A stretch of 64,000 nt of DNA, from the NCBI GenBank assembly GCA_964648485.1, contig CAZYOF010000001.1:196154-260153 (forward strand), in the 5' to 3' direction. The stretch comes from DAIOEK01 sp964648485. GTDB lineage: Bacteria; Chloroflexota; Anaerolineae; Anaerolineales; Anaerolineaceae. Position 1 is the first letter of the stretch, and each line of letters starts with the position of its first letter. Below, piece after piece: positions 48,642-57,856 of the stretch. A model generated the notes under the pieces. The model saw only the letters and a program-made list of their open reading frames with translations, did no database searches and was not told the DNA's origin. The position numbers and the translations under genes are program-made.

Positions 48642-49688
48642 ATGCAATTTATTGATCTACGCTCAGATACAGTTACACTACCTACTCCTGAGATGCGGGA
48701 AGCAATGGCGAGAGCAGATGTGGGTGATGATGTTTATATGGAAGATCCCACAACTAATCTGCTGCAAGAAAAAGCAGCATTTATGCTTGGTAAGGAAGCG
48801 GGATTGTTTGTTCCTTCTGGAACTATGGGGAATCTACTGGCAGTGCTTGCACATTGTGGACGTGGTGATGAAGCAATTGTGGGTAACCTGGGGCATACCT
48901 TCCTCTTTGAAGCAGGGGGTATATCAGCTTTGGGTGGTGTTCATCCATATGTTCTCCAAAACCAGCCGGATGGTACGTTTGCCATGGATGATCTCCGCTC
49001 TGCCATTCGCCCGAATGATATTCATGCGCCAATTTCCAGACTGATTGTTCTGGAGAATACCCATAATAGGTGTGGGGGCGTACCTTTGACCGTTGATTAT
49101 ACAGATCAGGTGGCTGACTTTGCTCATGAAAAAGGTTTAAAGCTCCATTTGGATGGTGCAAGGTTATTTCACGCAGCCACTGCCCTGAAGGTAGAGGCAG
49201 AAGAATTGTGCAAAGGCGTGGATTCTGTGACCTTCTGTTTAAGTAAGGGTCTTTGCGCTCCGGTTGGGTCTGTCTTATGCGGTGATAGAGATTTCATTGC
49301 CAGAGCAAGGCGTTTGCGTAAGCAAGCCGGGGGTGGAATGCGTCAGGTGGGTATTTTATCTGCAGCGGGGCTTATTGCTTTAGAGAAAATGACGAAGCGT
49401 CTGGAGGAAGACCATACCCGCGCACGTAATTTAGCCGCAAAACTATCTCAAATTCACGGCATCTTACTCGATCCCGGTAGTCCTCATACGAATATGATAT
49501 TCATGGGTCTGACGGATGAAGTTAAAGTTAATGCAGCTGATTTCGCTGCTGCGCTCAAACCCCTGGGGGTTCTGGTGGGGGTAGTCTCTCCCCGCAAATT
49601 CCGACTGGTTACACATTACTGGATCAAAGATGAAGATATCAATAAGGTTGTTGATGCATTTACCAGTGTCATGAAGTTGCACATATAA
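48642..49688 (+). CDS. ltaE: Low-specificity L-threonine aldolase
   Basis: This 348-residue PLP enzyme splits threonine or allo-threonine into glycine and acetaldehyde. The family opening IDLRSDTVTLPTPEMREAM and ARADVGDDVYMEDPT are intact. SGTMGNLLAVLAH and the PLP-lysine segment TFCLSKGLCAPVGS follow. The start at 48642 is preceded by GAGGG. A TTG at 48627 overlapping the rluD stop is less likely. It supplies glycine or degrades threonine. Confidence 0.92.
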   Translation: MQFIDLRSDTVTLPTPEMREAMARADVGDDVYMEDPTTNLLQEKAAFMLGKEAGLFVPSGTMGNLLAVLAHCGRGDEAIVGNLGHTFLFEAGGISALGGVHPYVLQNQPDGTFAMDDLRSAIRPNDIHAPISRLIVLENTHNRCGGVPLTVDYTDQVADFAHEKGLKLHLDGARLFHAATALKVEAEELCKGVDSVTFCLSKGLCAPVGSVLCGDRDFIARARRLRKQAGGGMRQVGILSAAGLIALEKMTKRLEEDHTRARNLAAKLSQIHGILLDPGSPHTNMIFMGLTDEVKVNAADFAAALKPLGVLVGVVSPRKFRLVTHYWIKDEDINKVVDAFTSVMKLHI

Positions 49689-49708
49689 TTTTGCCTGCAC
49701 ATCTCTGC

Positions 49709-49714
49709 TATAAT
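49709..49714 (+). promoter_or_regulatory. -10 box upstream of the purine phosphorylase gene
   Basis: TATAAT located 57 bases before the ATG at 49772, in the gap after the aldolase gene. The -35 is weak. Confidence 0.4.
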
Positions 49715-49771
49715 GTTTTTAAATTACTATTTAATAATAAAATCAGAATAATCTCCAATAAGGATAAAAAA

Positions 49772-50617
49772 ATGAAGAAAGATTCATTTGTAACCCTGGA
49801 AGAAATTGACAATCTTGCAGCGATTATTCGAACTAAAGTATCTTATACTCCGCTCGTTGGAATGATATTAGGATCTGGTCTCGGTGGTTTGGCTGAATCT
49901 GTCCAGGAAGCAACCGTCGTGCGTGCATCTGAACTGCCCGGTTATCCACAGTCAACTGTTCAGGGTCATGAAGGTAGGATCGTGTTTGGAAAGCTTGAAG
50001 GGAAAGCGGTCATGGTTCTTCAAGGACGTGTCCATTACTATGAAGGATACCCGATGGATGTGATCACCCTGCCTATCCGCCTGATGCAACGTTTGGATAT
50101 ACCAATTCTCCTGGTAACCAATGCAGCCGGAGCAATCAACCCTGATTATTCCCCCGGTGATCTGATGTTAATCACGGATCATATCAATATGATTGGTATG
50201 GGCGGTTTGAATCCGTTGCGCGGACCCAACATGGATGATCTTGGTCCCCGTTTTCCAGACATGAGCCAGGCTTATGATAGAAAACTGATCCAATTGACCA
50301 GAGAAGTTGCTTCTGATAAAGGGATCCATATGCAGGAGGGAGTATATGTAGGTTTAGCTGGTCCTTCGTTTGAAACACCAGCAGATCTTCGCTTCCTTCG
50401 CGCAATAGGCGCAGATGCAGTAGGCATGTCCACAGTTCCAGAAGTGACAGTCGCCCGACATGGAGGAACGCGGGTTTTAGGGATCTCCGGCATCAGTAAT
50501 AAGGCGAATCTTGATGGTAATACACTCACCACCCACGAAGAAGTCCTGGAAGCGGGTCAGGTTATTGTCCCAAAACTGGAAAAGATAGTCCGCGGGGTTC
50601 TAAACAATCTCGAGTAA
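49772..50617 (+). CDS. Purine nucleoside phosphorylase (trimeric type)
   Basis: This 281-residue enzyme splits inosine or guanosine with phosphate. GMILGSGLGGLAESV is the phosphate loop. QGRVHYYEGYPMD, VTNAAGAINPDYSPGDLMLI and GADAVGMSTVPEVTVARHGG are class I PNP signatures. The start was set at 49772 (AAGGAT upstream) rather than 49691, which would add 27 residues not found in the family. Together with deoA it provides nucleoside salvage. Confidence 0.92.
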   Translation: MKKDSFVTLEEIDNLAAIIRTKVSYTPLVGMILGSGLGGLAESVQEATVVRASELPGYPQSTVQGHEGRIVFGKLEGKAVMVLQGRVHYYEGYPMDVITLPIRLMQRLDIPILLVTNAAGAINPDYSPGDLMLITDHINMIGMGGLNPLRGPNMDDLGPRFPDMSQAYDRKLIQLTREVASDKGIHMQEGVYVGLAGPSFETPADLRFLRAIGADAVGMSTVPEVTVARHGGTRVLGISGISNKANLDGNTLTTHEEVLEAGQVIVPKLEKIVRGVLNNLE

Positions 50618-50656
50618 TTGATATTCATCTTTAATGGATGTAGAGAAAAAATAACG

Positions 50657-51346
50657 ATGGTCGTAGAGGTATATCGTTTCTTAAAAGCTGCTGAAATTTG
50701 GATCTACGTAATTCTTGGATTCGTGATATTTCTCGTTCTCAGAAAACTGCTTAAAGAAATCCGCGAGTATCGTGGAACGTTATTTGGAATGGAAAGAGAA
50801 CGGATTAAGCACAAAATTGTTCAACATTCATCTTCGTTGACCGTTCTTCTTTTGATCATCCTGAGTGAATTTATGATTGTCTCATATGCGCATGTTGCCT
50901 TACCAACATTGGCTTTTGCGCCAACACCTACTTTGGATCTATCACCCACAGAAATACCCATTGATGCGGTTGAACTAGCCAACAGCGGATTTAATGAAAC
51001 TGTTCTTCCATGGGATGCGGGTGGTGGCGACATGGGCGGATGTATCCCCAACCAGGTGGAATGGCTCCAACCAGGTCAGGATGATGAAATAAGTGGACGA
51101 GTAGAATTAAAAGGTACAGTAAATACAACTGATTTTGGATTTTACAAATATGAGTATTCTCAGGATAATAGTCTTTGGAACACGATTCAGGCAGGGAATA
51201 CACTCGTCACAAATGCTACACTCGGTTTTTGGGATACAACATCTTTAACACCAGGAGATTATTTTCTCAGATTAGTTGTGACCAATAATAAAGGCGAAGC
51301 ACAGCAACCTTGTCAGATATCGATTAAAATCAAAGAAGCAAACTAA
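50657..51346 (+). CDS. Two-helix membrane-anchored protein with an Ig-like extracellular domain
   Basis: The product has 229 residues from the ATG at 50657; a TTG at 50618 is possible. It has membrane helices at about 10-30 (IWIYVILGFVIFLVL) and 60-80. After a Thr/Pro segment comes a conserved-looking beta domain (VEWLQPGQDDEISGRVELKG, then LTPGDYFLRLVVTNNKGE). The latter resembles Ig-like modules found in Chloroflexota surface proteins. Two cysteines frame it and may form a disulfide. I do not recognise the family and assign no function. Confidence 0.65.
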   Translation: MVVEVYRFLKAAEIWIYVILGFVIFLVLRKLLKEIREYRGTLFGMERERIKHKIVQHSSSLTVLLLIILSEFMIVSYAHVALPTLAFAPTPTLDLSPTEIPIDAVELANSGFNETVLPWDAGGGDMGGCIPNQVEWLQPGQDDEISGRVELKGTVNTTDFGFYKYEYSQDNSLWNTIQAGNTLVTNATLGFWDTTSLTPGDYFLRLVVTNNKGEAQQPCQISIKIKEAN

Positions 51347-51362
51347 AGAGTAGCAGGAACAT

Positions 51363-51902
51363 ATGCCGCAAATTCAAGTTCGCCCCGCAGTTATTGAAGA
51401 CATCCCAAAACTTATGGAACTTGATCACAGTTACCATACAGATCATGTATGGCAACTGGATTTTATTAATGAAGAGCGGTATATAGGGATCAATTTTCGG
51501 GAAAATCGTCTTCCCCGGTCTGTTAAAGTTGAGTATCCTCGCTCAACCAAACGAATGATGAAAGACTGGATTCACCGGGATGCCTTACTTGTAGCCATCA
51601 CCGAAAAGCAACCTGTGGCATATATCAGTATTTCCACTGATCTGGCTCCACTTTCAGGTTGGATAACTGATCTGGCTGTGAGTCCGAATTATCGCCATCA
51701 GGGAATTGCAACTGCATTGATTATGGCGGGAGAAGAGTGGGCTACCCAGCAGCAAATAAAAAGAATGATTGTAGATATGCAATCAAAGAATATTCCATCC
51801 ATCAACTTATTCAGGAAGATGGGATTTGAATTTTGTGGGTACAACGATCATTTCTATGCAAACCAGGATATAGCAATATTCTTTTCGCACTTTCTGATCT
51901 AA
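51363..51902 (+). CDS. GNAT-family N-acetyltransferase
   Basis: The product has 179 residues with a single GNAT domain. The acetyl-CoA pyrophosphate loop is VSPNYRHQGIATALI, followed by ARMIVDMQ-type and INLFRKMGFEFCGYN segments. This resembles RimI-like acetyltransferases, but the acceptor substrate is unknown. AGGAAC lies before the ATG. It is 17 bases after the membrane protein and 25 bases before the 7TM regulator, so all three are probably cotranscribed. Confidence 0.85.
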   Translation: MPQIQVRPAVIEDIPKLMELDHSYHTDHVWQLDFINEERYIGINFRENRLPRSVKVEYPRSTKRMMKDWIHRDALLVAITEKQPVAYISISTDLAPLSGWITDLAVSPNYRHQGIATALIMAGEEWATQQQIKRMIVDMQSKNIPSINLFRKMGFEFCGYNDHFYANQDIAIFFSHFLI

Positions 51903-51926
51903 TACCCATTTGGCGCAGGAAATAAT

Positions 51927-53822
51927 ATGAGTTGGCTCACCGGTTTCATGGTTGTAATTCGAACCATCAGCCAAATTTTGGCTGCTGGTATTGCAATTAC
52001 CGCTTTTTCTCTATTGCTTTACATGACAGGATTAAATCTAAAAGAACGGGTCACAAGATCCTTTTCGTTAATCCTGGTCTGTGTAGTGATCATATTTACA
52101 GCAGATGCGATTGGTAGCACTACACAGGTTGAATCAGAAATTGCATTCTGGTTGCGGATGCAATGGTTTGGAATGGTTTTCTTACCACCGGTTTATTTAC
52201 ACTTCTCAGATGCAATTCTTGCTACCACAGGGCGACCAAGCCGTGGGAAAAGGCGCTGGGCTATTCGTATTACGTATCTGATTTCTTTTGGATTCCTTTT
52301 CGTAATTCCAGCTAGCTGGTTTTTAGGTGAGATTGGTTCAGGTGAGAGCACTGTAACTTTGCTATTGCAGCAATTACTCATGGCTGCATTTGTTATTTAT
52401 TATGTATTCAGTATGATAGCCAGCTGGATTAACTTTACCCGGGCATACAAGCGGACAACAACACCGACAACCCGCAGGAGAATAGCCTATCTGATTACAG
52501 GCGCTTTAGCTCCGGTGCTTGGTTCGATCCCATATTTACTCTATGGTTCTGCGTTTTCAACAGCCCACAATCTGATCTATTGGTTTACGGTGATGATGAA
52601 TAACCTTTTAACTGGCGGGTTGATTGTGGGGATGGCTTATTCTGTTTCATTTTTTGGGGTTAGCTGGCCAGACCGGGTTGTAAAAAGACGTTTGTTCAAA
52701 TGGATTATGCGAGGTCCTGTTACCGCGATTTTTGTTCTCGGATTGACGACAGTACTTCGCAGAGCAGTAACGAATTTAGGTATTCCATTAGACATCTGGA
52801 TACCAGTTCTCATGGTTTTTTCGATCATCATTTTAGAATATATGGTCACATTGCTGGCTCCATACTGGGAAAGATGGTTATTCTATGGAAATGATCGGGC
52901 AGAAATTGATCTGATCACGGATATGGGGGATCGTTTGATGACGAGGAATGACTTACGCCAGTTCCTTGAAACGGTTCTTGCCGCTATTAGTGACAGGTTT
53001 CAGGCTAAACGATCCTTCATTGCTTCTTTAGATGGAATCAGTATGTCGCTGATTGTAAAAATGGGGAAGTTTCAGGATAACGATCTTCAATTGTTTACAC
53101 CTAGTTTTTTAGATTTGGCGAATGTGGAGAATCAACCGAAAGAGATTATCCAGTGGAATGGATATACACTGGTTCCCCTCTGGAGCACATGGGAGGAGAA
53201 AAGGGAACTTATCGGATTATTGGGATTGGAATTAATGGATCACGATACCATAAAGGTGGAAGATCAGCCAATGCTTCAAACGCTTTCAGCAAGGATTGTC
53301 ACCGCATTGCAAAATCGAACGCTTCAAGCCGGGATATTTAGTATGTTGCAGAGTATTAATCCCCGTGTTCAACAATTTCAGACGATGAGGGCAGAAACAC
53401 GCTTTGCTAACGTTGATGAGCTGATTGAATCTGATTATTCCGTTCCACCGGAAGTGACGAATATGGTAAAGGATGCCTTAACGCATTTTTGGGGTGGCCC
53501 AAAGTTATCTGATAACCCACTCCTTAAATTAAGTCTGGTAAACCAGGCTGCTCAAACAAATGATCAAAACCCGGTGAATGTCCTGCGGGGGATACTGCGC
53601 CAGGCAATTGATCAGGTTAAACCGGAAGGGGACCGGAAATATACAGGGGAATGGATTCTATATAACATTCTGGAGATGAAATTCATTCAAGGGAAAAAAG
53701 TCCGCGAAGTAGCACAAAAATTAGCGATGTCTGAGGCAGATTTATACCGAAAACAACGTGTTGCTATAGAAGCGGTGGCAAAAGCTATCCTTGATATGGA
53801 AAATCAGGTAGAATCCAAATAA
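51927..53822 (+). CDS. 7TM sensor with GAF and C-terminal HTH-like domain, no kinase
   Basis: The protein has 631 residues. Residues about 1-245 contain seven hydrophobic helices like the N-terminal 7TM region of some histidine kinases. A further helical pair (about 255-315) leads to a GAF-like domain (about 320-465: ITDMGDRLMTRNDLRQFLET). No H-box or ATPase motif follows. The C-terminal ~130 residues end in IQGKKVREVAQKLAMSEADL, which looks like a sigma-4/HTH DNA-binding helix pair. It may therefore be a membrane-bound one-component regulator. I know of related proteins in Chloroflexota without a tested role. Confidence 0.72.
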   Translation: MSWLTGFMVVIRTISQILAAGIAITAFSLLLYMTGLNLKERVTRSFSLILVCVVIIFTADAIGSTTQVESEIAFWLRMQWFGMVFLPPVYLHFSDAILATTGRPSRGKRRWAIRITYLISFGFLFVIPASWFLGEIGSGESTVTLLLQQLLMAAFVIYYVFSMIASWINFTRAYKRTTTPTTRRRIAYLITGALAPVLGSIPYLLYGSAFSTAHNLIYWFTVMMNNLLTGGLIVGMAYSVSFFGVSWPDRVVKRRLFKWIMRGPVTAIFVLGLTTVLRRAVTNLGIPLDIWIPVLMVFSIIILEYMVTLLAPYWERWLFYGNDRAEIDLITDMGDRLMTRNDLRQFLETVLAAISDRFQAKRSFIASLDGISMSLIVKMGKFQDNDLQLFTPSFLDLANVENQPKEIIQWNGYTLVPLWSTWEEKRELIGLLGLELMDHDTIKVEDQPMLQTLSARIVTALQNRTLQAGIFSMLQSINPRVQQFQTMRAETRFANVDELIESDYSVPPEVTNMVKDALTHFWGGPKLSDNPLLKLSLVNQAAQTNDQNPVNVLRGILRQAIDQVKPEGDRKYTGEWILYNILEMKFIQGKKVREVAQKLAMSEADLYRKQRVAIEAVAKAILDMENQVESK

Positions 53823-53838
53823 TCTCGGGGAGGAGATT

Positions 53839-54783
53839 ATGGTTCTTAATAATTTTGATGAGAAATCTGATAATGGTAACCGTCCGTTGGATGAGGGGTG
53901 GTGGAATTCAATACTCATGGAGGAAGATCAGTACCAATTGAATTCTTCTCAGGAAGGGATCAGGCGGATTGCGCCTATCTCGAATGAAAGGAACAACTGG
54001 ATTGAACTTGAAAAGGTTTTTCGTGACGATGCCATCCTTACCCTGAAGGTAGTTGGAAATAATCGCGGTGGGTTGCTCGTTCAAGGTGAAGGTGTACAGG
54101 GATTCGTCCCGGTTTCTCACCTGGCTGATGTCCCATGCACACTGGGTGATGATGAACGGAAAACCATTCTATGTGATTATGTAAATAATGACATCCAGGT
54201 CAAAATAATCGAATTTGTACCGCAAGAAGAGAGGATTGTCTTTTCTGAACGGGCAGCCAGAGCTGGGGAAGGCAAAAGAAAAAGCATCTTTGCGAATATC
54301 CACCCGGGCGATGTGGTCTCCGGTACCGTGACAAACATCACCGACTTTGGGGTTTTTGTAGATTTGGGTGGAATTGAAGGCTTGATTCACGTATCTGAAC
54401 TATCCTGGGGAAGGGTTCAATATCCTGGAGATATTTTATGTGTTGGGCAGCGAATTGAAGCTCAGGTGATCAGTATCTCGGAAGAAAATGCCCGAATAGC
54501 TCTGAGTTATAAAAGGCTTGAAAAGAATCCTTGGGATTCGATACAGGATATATACATGGTTGGAGATGTAATTTCAGCCAAGATCACACATGTAACCAAA
54601 TTTGGGGCATTTGCCAGACTCAAAGAAGGTGTGGAAGGTTTAATTCACATATCCACCATTGAAATGACAGAAGCATTTTCGGATCTTCAATCCATTCTGC
54701 ACAAAGATGACTGTGTTTCGGTAAAAATCTTGCACATAGATCCAGAGAAGAAAAGAATTGGATTATGCTTGCAAGGTGATTAA
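53839..54783 (+). CDS. S1-domain RNA-binding protein (RpsA-like)
   Basis: The product has 314 residues with three S1 modules. They lie at about 58-125 (GGLLVQGEGVQGFVPVSHL), 155-225 (GTVTNITDFGVFVDLGGIEG) and 240-310 (AKITHVTKFGAFARLKEGVE). The first ~50 residues are polar and probably disordered. Such three-domain proteins resemble ribosomal protein S1 of low-GC bacteria and bind mRNA in translation or decay. GGGGAGGAG gives a strong ribosome binding site. Confidence 0.87.
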   Translation: MVLNNFDEKSDNGNRPLDEGWWNSILMEEDQYQLNSSQEGIRRIAPISNERNNWIELEKVFRDDAILTLKVVGNNRGGLLVQGEGVQGFVPVSHLADVPCTLGDDERKTILCDYVNNDIQVKIIEFVPQEERIVFSERAARAGEGKRKSIFANIHPGDVVSGTVTNITDFGVFVDLGGIEGLIHVSELSWGRVQYPGDILCVGQRIEAQVISISEENARIALSYKRLEKNPWDSIQDIYMVGDVISAKITHVTKFGAFARLKEGVEGLIHISTIEMTEAFSDLQSILHKDDCVSVKILHIDPEKKRIGLCLQGD

Positions 54784-54788
54784 ATTTT

Positions 54789-57122
54789 ATGCCGGTAAAG
54801 CCAGTCAATCGAAAATCAAAAACAAATTATCCAAAACCAGCTTCATCCAATGCCTGGAGTGAGTTTTCTCAACCATTCCGCAAAGGTATGGATGGGCTGG
54901 TTGATATTTTTACACATTTTGGTCGATATAGCCAGGAAATCTTTGGTATTTTATTGGTGCTGTTTGCATTGTTATCTTTGCTCGCAATTTTAAATCTGAC
55001 AGGCGGCATTCTCCTTTCTCCATGGTCCGCGTTTTTGAAAAGATGGTTTGGTTGGACTGCAACGATACTCATTCTCGCAACAGGGTATCTTGGCTTTATT
55101 GGATTGCGGAAAAAGAAACATATGCCTGGAGGTTACTTCTGGCAGGTGATTATTGTAGAAGGGGTATTGTTCAGTCTGATGGCATTTTTGGCTGCATTAT
55201 CAGGCTACGACATCAACGCCGCCGAGTCAGGTAAATTTGGAGGTCTGCTTGGATGGGGGCTGGCAGATATTATGCGATCACTATTGGGAGAATTTTTAGG
55301 CGGTGTAGCCTGGTTCCTGGTAATGGCAGTCTTCCTTGTAGTGGTATCAACCTTCTTTAGTAAAAAGAGAAATGGTCCATCAACTTTTATAGAACAGGAA
55401 AAATCCGGGATGCACCGGATCGCAATCAGGTCAACTCAACCTGAGGAAGACGGTTCTGAAAAACCAATTATTCAGAATGCCAGGCAGACCACCATATCTG
55501 AACCATCAACACACGGGCACCCGCTTAATAATTCTTCCATAAAACCTGTCCGTCCTGTTTCATCAGCAAAGATAGAACCCAAAAAAGACCTGGTAAATTT
55601 GGGAAGCATGCATACAGGACAGTCTGCTTTTAAGGGCAGTTCATCGAAACCGCATACTTCATTGGTAAATAGAGATGGTGCTTTACCACCTCTATCGATG
55701 TTAATGGAAGAACAAATCATCCGGATGGATGAAAAAACCATAAATCAATCCGCTTCCATTTTAGAGAAAACATTGATGGATTTTGGTGTTCCGGCCAGAG
55801 TGGTTGGCTACCGGATTGGTCCTACTGTGACACAGTTCGCAGTAGAACCTGGCTATGTTGAAAAACCAGCACCAGATGGTGGTGTCATCAAACAAAAAGT
55901 AAGAGTAAATCAGATATCAAACCTGTCCCGTGATTTGGCTCTGGCACTGTCATCGATGTCAATTCGAATTGAAGCACCTGTACCCGGTCGTTCTTATGTC
56001 GGTGTAGAGATTCCGAATATTCGAACGATCACAGTTCGCTTGAAACCGCTTATCGAAAGTGAAAAATTTGCAAAAATGTCTGCGCCGCTAGCGCTGGCAT
56101 TAGGGAGAGATGTTTCAGGGCAACCTATCGTGGCTGATTTAGGGCGAATGCCGCATTTGCTTATTGCAGGAACAACAGGATCAGGTAAATCGGTTTGTAT
56201 TGCAGCGATAGCGTCCTGTCTTGCAATAAATAATTCCCCCGAAGATTTACGAATGGTCATGGTAGATCCCAAAATGGTGGAACTGGTACGGTTTAATGGA
56301 TTGCCACACCTGATCGGTAAGGTCGAAGTTGAGCTTGAACGAATTCAAGCTGTCCTAAAATGGGTCATCAATGAGATGGATCAAAGATATAAATTGTTTT
56401 CTGAAATCCATGCCCGGGATCTCGATGCCTACAACCGCAAAATGGAAAAGAAACAGGAAAGCACCCTACCACGGATCGTGGTGATCATCGATGAGCTGGC
56501 AGATCTAATGATGAATGCGCCTACCCAAACTGAGCCGGCTCTGGTCAGATTAGCCCAACTTGCTCGTGCCACCGGTATCCATCTGATAGTTGCGACCCAA
56601 CGCCCCTCAACAGATGTGGTTACCGGTTTAATTAAGGCAAACTTCCCTGCCCGTATTGCTTTTGCAGTTGCATCGAATACCGACTCCCGGGTAATTCTGG
56701 ATACTCCTGGCGCTGAGAATTTACTGGGTAGGGGCGATATGCTATTCCTGAACCCTGAAGCTGGCACTCCTATTCGAGCGCAGGGAGTGATGGTTTCTGA
56801 TGAAGAAATTGACCTGATTTTACAGCACTGGCAGAAAGAAATAAACCAACCTATGGAAGACTCTGCTCCCTGGGAGCAGATTATGGAAGAGCAGGAAGAA
56901 TTTGGTGGTGATGAGATGATCCACCAGGCAATAGATGTTATCAAGCAGACGGGAAAAGCAAGTGCATCACTCTTACAACGAAGACTCAGAATAGGATATC
57001 CTCGTGCAGCTTCGCTGATTGATGAGCTGGAAGATATGGGCATTATTGGTCCACCGATGGGGGCTTCTAAGGAACGTGAAGTTTTTGTTGATTTAGATGA
57101 AGATGAAAATGTCGAAGTCTGA
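54789..57122 (+). CDS. ftsK: FtsK/SpoIIIE DNA translocase
   Basis: The product has 777 residues. Four membrane helices lie within about 45-205, then a ~100-residue polar linker. The motor follows: Walker A is GTTGSGKSV (about 465), Walker B is in IVVIIDELADLMM, and QRPSTDVVTGLIKANFPARI is the FtsK signature. The C-terminal gamma winged helix (IKQTGKASASLLQRRLRIGY) is intact, so it can read polarity sequences. It pumps chromosomal DNA at the septum during division. The gap after it holds the promoter for the phosphatidyltransferase gene. Confidence 0.93.
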   Translation: MPVKPVNRKSKTNYPKPASSNAWSEFSQPFRKGMDGLVDIFTHFGRYSQEIFGILLVLFALLSLLAILNLTGGILLSPWSAFLKRWFGWTATILILATGYLGFIGLRKKKHMPGGYFWQVIIVEGVLFSLMAFLAALSGYDINAAESGKFGGLLGWGLADIMRSLLGEFLGGVAWFLVMAVFLVVVSTFFSKKRNGPSTFIEQEKSGMHRIAIRSTQPEEDGSEKPIIQNARQTTISEPSTHGHPLNNSSIKPVRPVSSAKIEPKKDLVNLGSMHTGQSAFKGSSSKPHTSLVNRDGALPPLSMLMEEQIIRMDEKTINQSASILEKTLMDFGVPARVVGYRIGPTVTQFAVEPGYVEKPAPDGGVIKQKVRVNQISNLSRDLALALSSMSIRIEAPVPGRSYVGVEIPNIRTITVRLKPLIESEKFAKMSAPLALALGRDVSGQPIVADLGRMPHLLIAGTTGSGKSVCIAAIASCLAINNSPEDLRMVMVDPKMVELVRFNGLPHLIGKVEVELERIQAVLKWVINEMDQRYKLFSEIHARDLDAYNRKMEKKQESTLPRIVVIIDELADLMMNAPTQTEPALVRLAQLARATGIHLIVATQRPSTDVVTGLIKANFPARIAFAVASNTDSRVILDTPGAENLLGRGDMLFLNPEAGTPIRAQGVMVSDEEIDLILQHWQKEINQPMEDSAPWEQIMEEQEEFGGDEMIHQAIDVIKQTGKASASLLQRRLRIGYPRAASLIDELEDMGIIGPPMGASKEREVFVDLDEDENVEV

Positions 57123-57126
57123 TTTC

Positions 57127-57155
57127 TTGACACATCCACAGGCAAGCGGTACGAT
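57127..57155 (+). promoter_or_regulatory. Promoter after ftsK, reading into the phosphatidyltransferase-lgt unit
   Basis: TTGACA (57127-57132) and TACGAT (57150-57155) are 17 bases apart. The start codon at 57186 follows about 30 bases later. Confidence 0.62.
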
Positions 57156-57185
57156 AAGTCATATTCTTGTTATCAGGATGGATAT

Positions 57186-57842
57186 GTGACTGCATCACCA
57201 CAAACTGAAAAATTCAATTTAGAAAGATTCTTACGCACCAGATCAAAAACATTTTTAGATCGAATAGCTGGTGCAGTGAACAAAGCTGGAATTCTTCCAA
57301 ACACTATTACATTACTCGGGCTCATCGGGAATTGTATTGGGGCAATTTTACTCGCTACCGGTAATATTACCCTGGGTGGTCTGGTTATTTTACTCATGGG
57401 TCCTGTAGATGCATTGGATGGTTCCATGGCCAGGCTTCGTGGTGATCCTACTGAGTTTGGTGCTTTTGTAGATTCGGTAACGGATAGATACTCTGAACTG
57501 GTGATATTTGCCGGTTTACTTGCTTATTATTTGCAAAGAACCGATTGGTTGAATAGTGGACTCGTTTTTCTCGCAGCAGCCGGTAGTATCATGGTATCTT
57601 ACACCAAAGCTCGAGCAGAAGGACTGGGTTTTACAGCAAAAGTGGGAGTTCTTTCCAGATTAGAGAGATACATTGTACTCGTACCTGGTTTGATTTTTAA
57701 TATTCCTTGGATCTCACTATGGGTGATTGCAATATTTGCAAATTACACTGCGCTGCAACGAATTTTGGCTGTACGAAACCAGGCAGCAGAGCAGAAAAAA
57801 CTATTACAATACCCAACCAGGAAAAATCAACAAAATTCTTAA
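57186..57842 (+). CDS. CDP-alcohol phosphatidyltransferase
   Basis: This 218-residue membrane enzyme carries the family motif DALDGSMARLRGDPTEFGAF followed by VDSVTDRYSE, matching DGxxAR-G-D-D. It swaps CMP of a CDP-linked lipid for an alcohol. Similarity in length and motif to phosphatidylinositol-phosphate or archaetidylinositol-phosphate synthases is noted, but the alcohol cannot be read. The start is GTG at 57186 with AGGATGG upstream. It precedes lgt by 14 bases, a lipid-related pairing that fits membrane envelope biogenesis. Confidence 0.87.
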   Translation: MTASPQTEKFNLERFLRTRSKTFLDRIAGAVNKAGILPNTITLLGLIGNCIGAILLATGNITLGGLVILLMGPVDALDGSMARLRGDPTEFGAFVDSVTDRYSELVIFAGLLAYYLQRTDWLNSGLVFLAAAGSIMVSYTKARAEGLGFTAKVGVLSRLERYIVLVPGLIFNIPWISLWVIAIFANYTALQRILAVRNQAAEQKKLLQYPTRKNQQNS

Positions 57843-57856
57843 CAAATTGAGGTCTG

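Noticed and set aside
49942..49950. Perfect DnaA box TTATCCACA
   Set aside because: It is a single copy inside the purine nucleoside phosphorylase coding sequence, with no cluster or AT-rich unwinding region. A chance match is likely.
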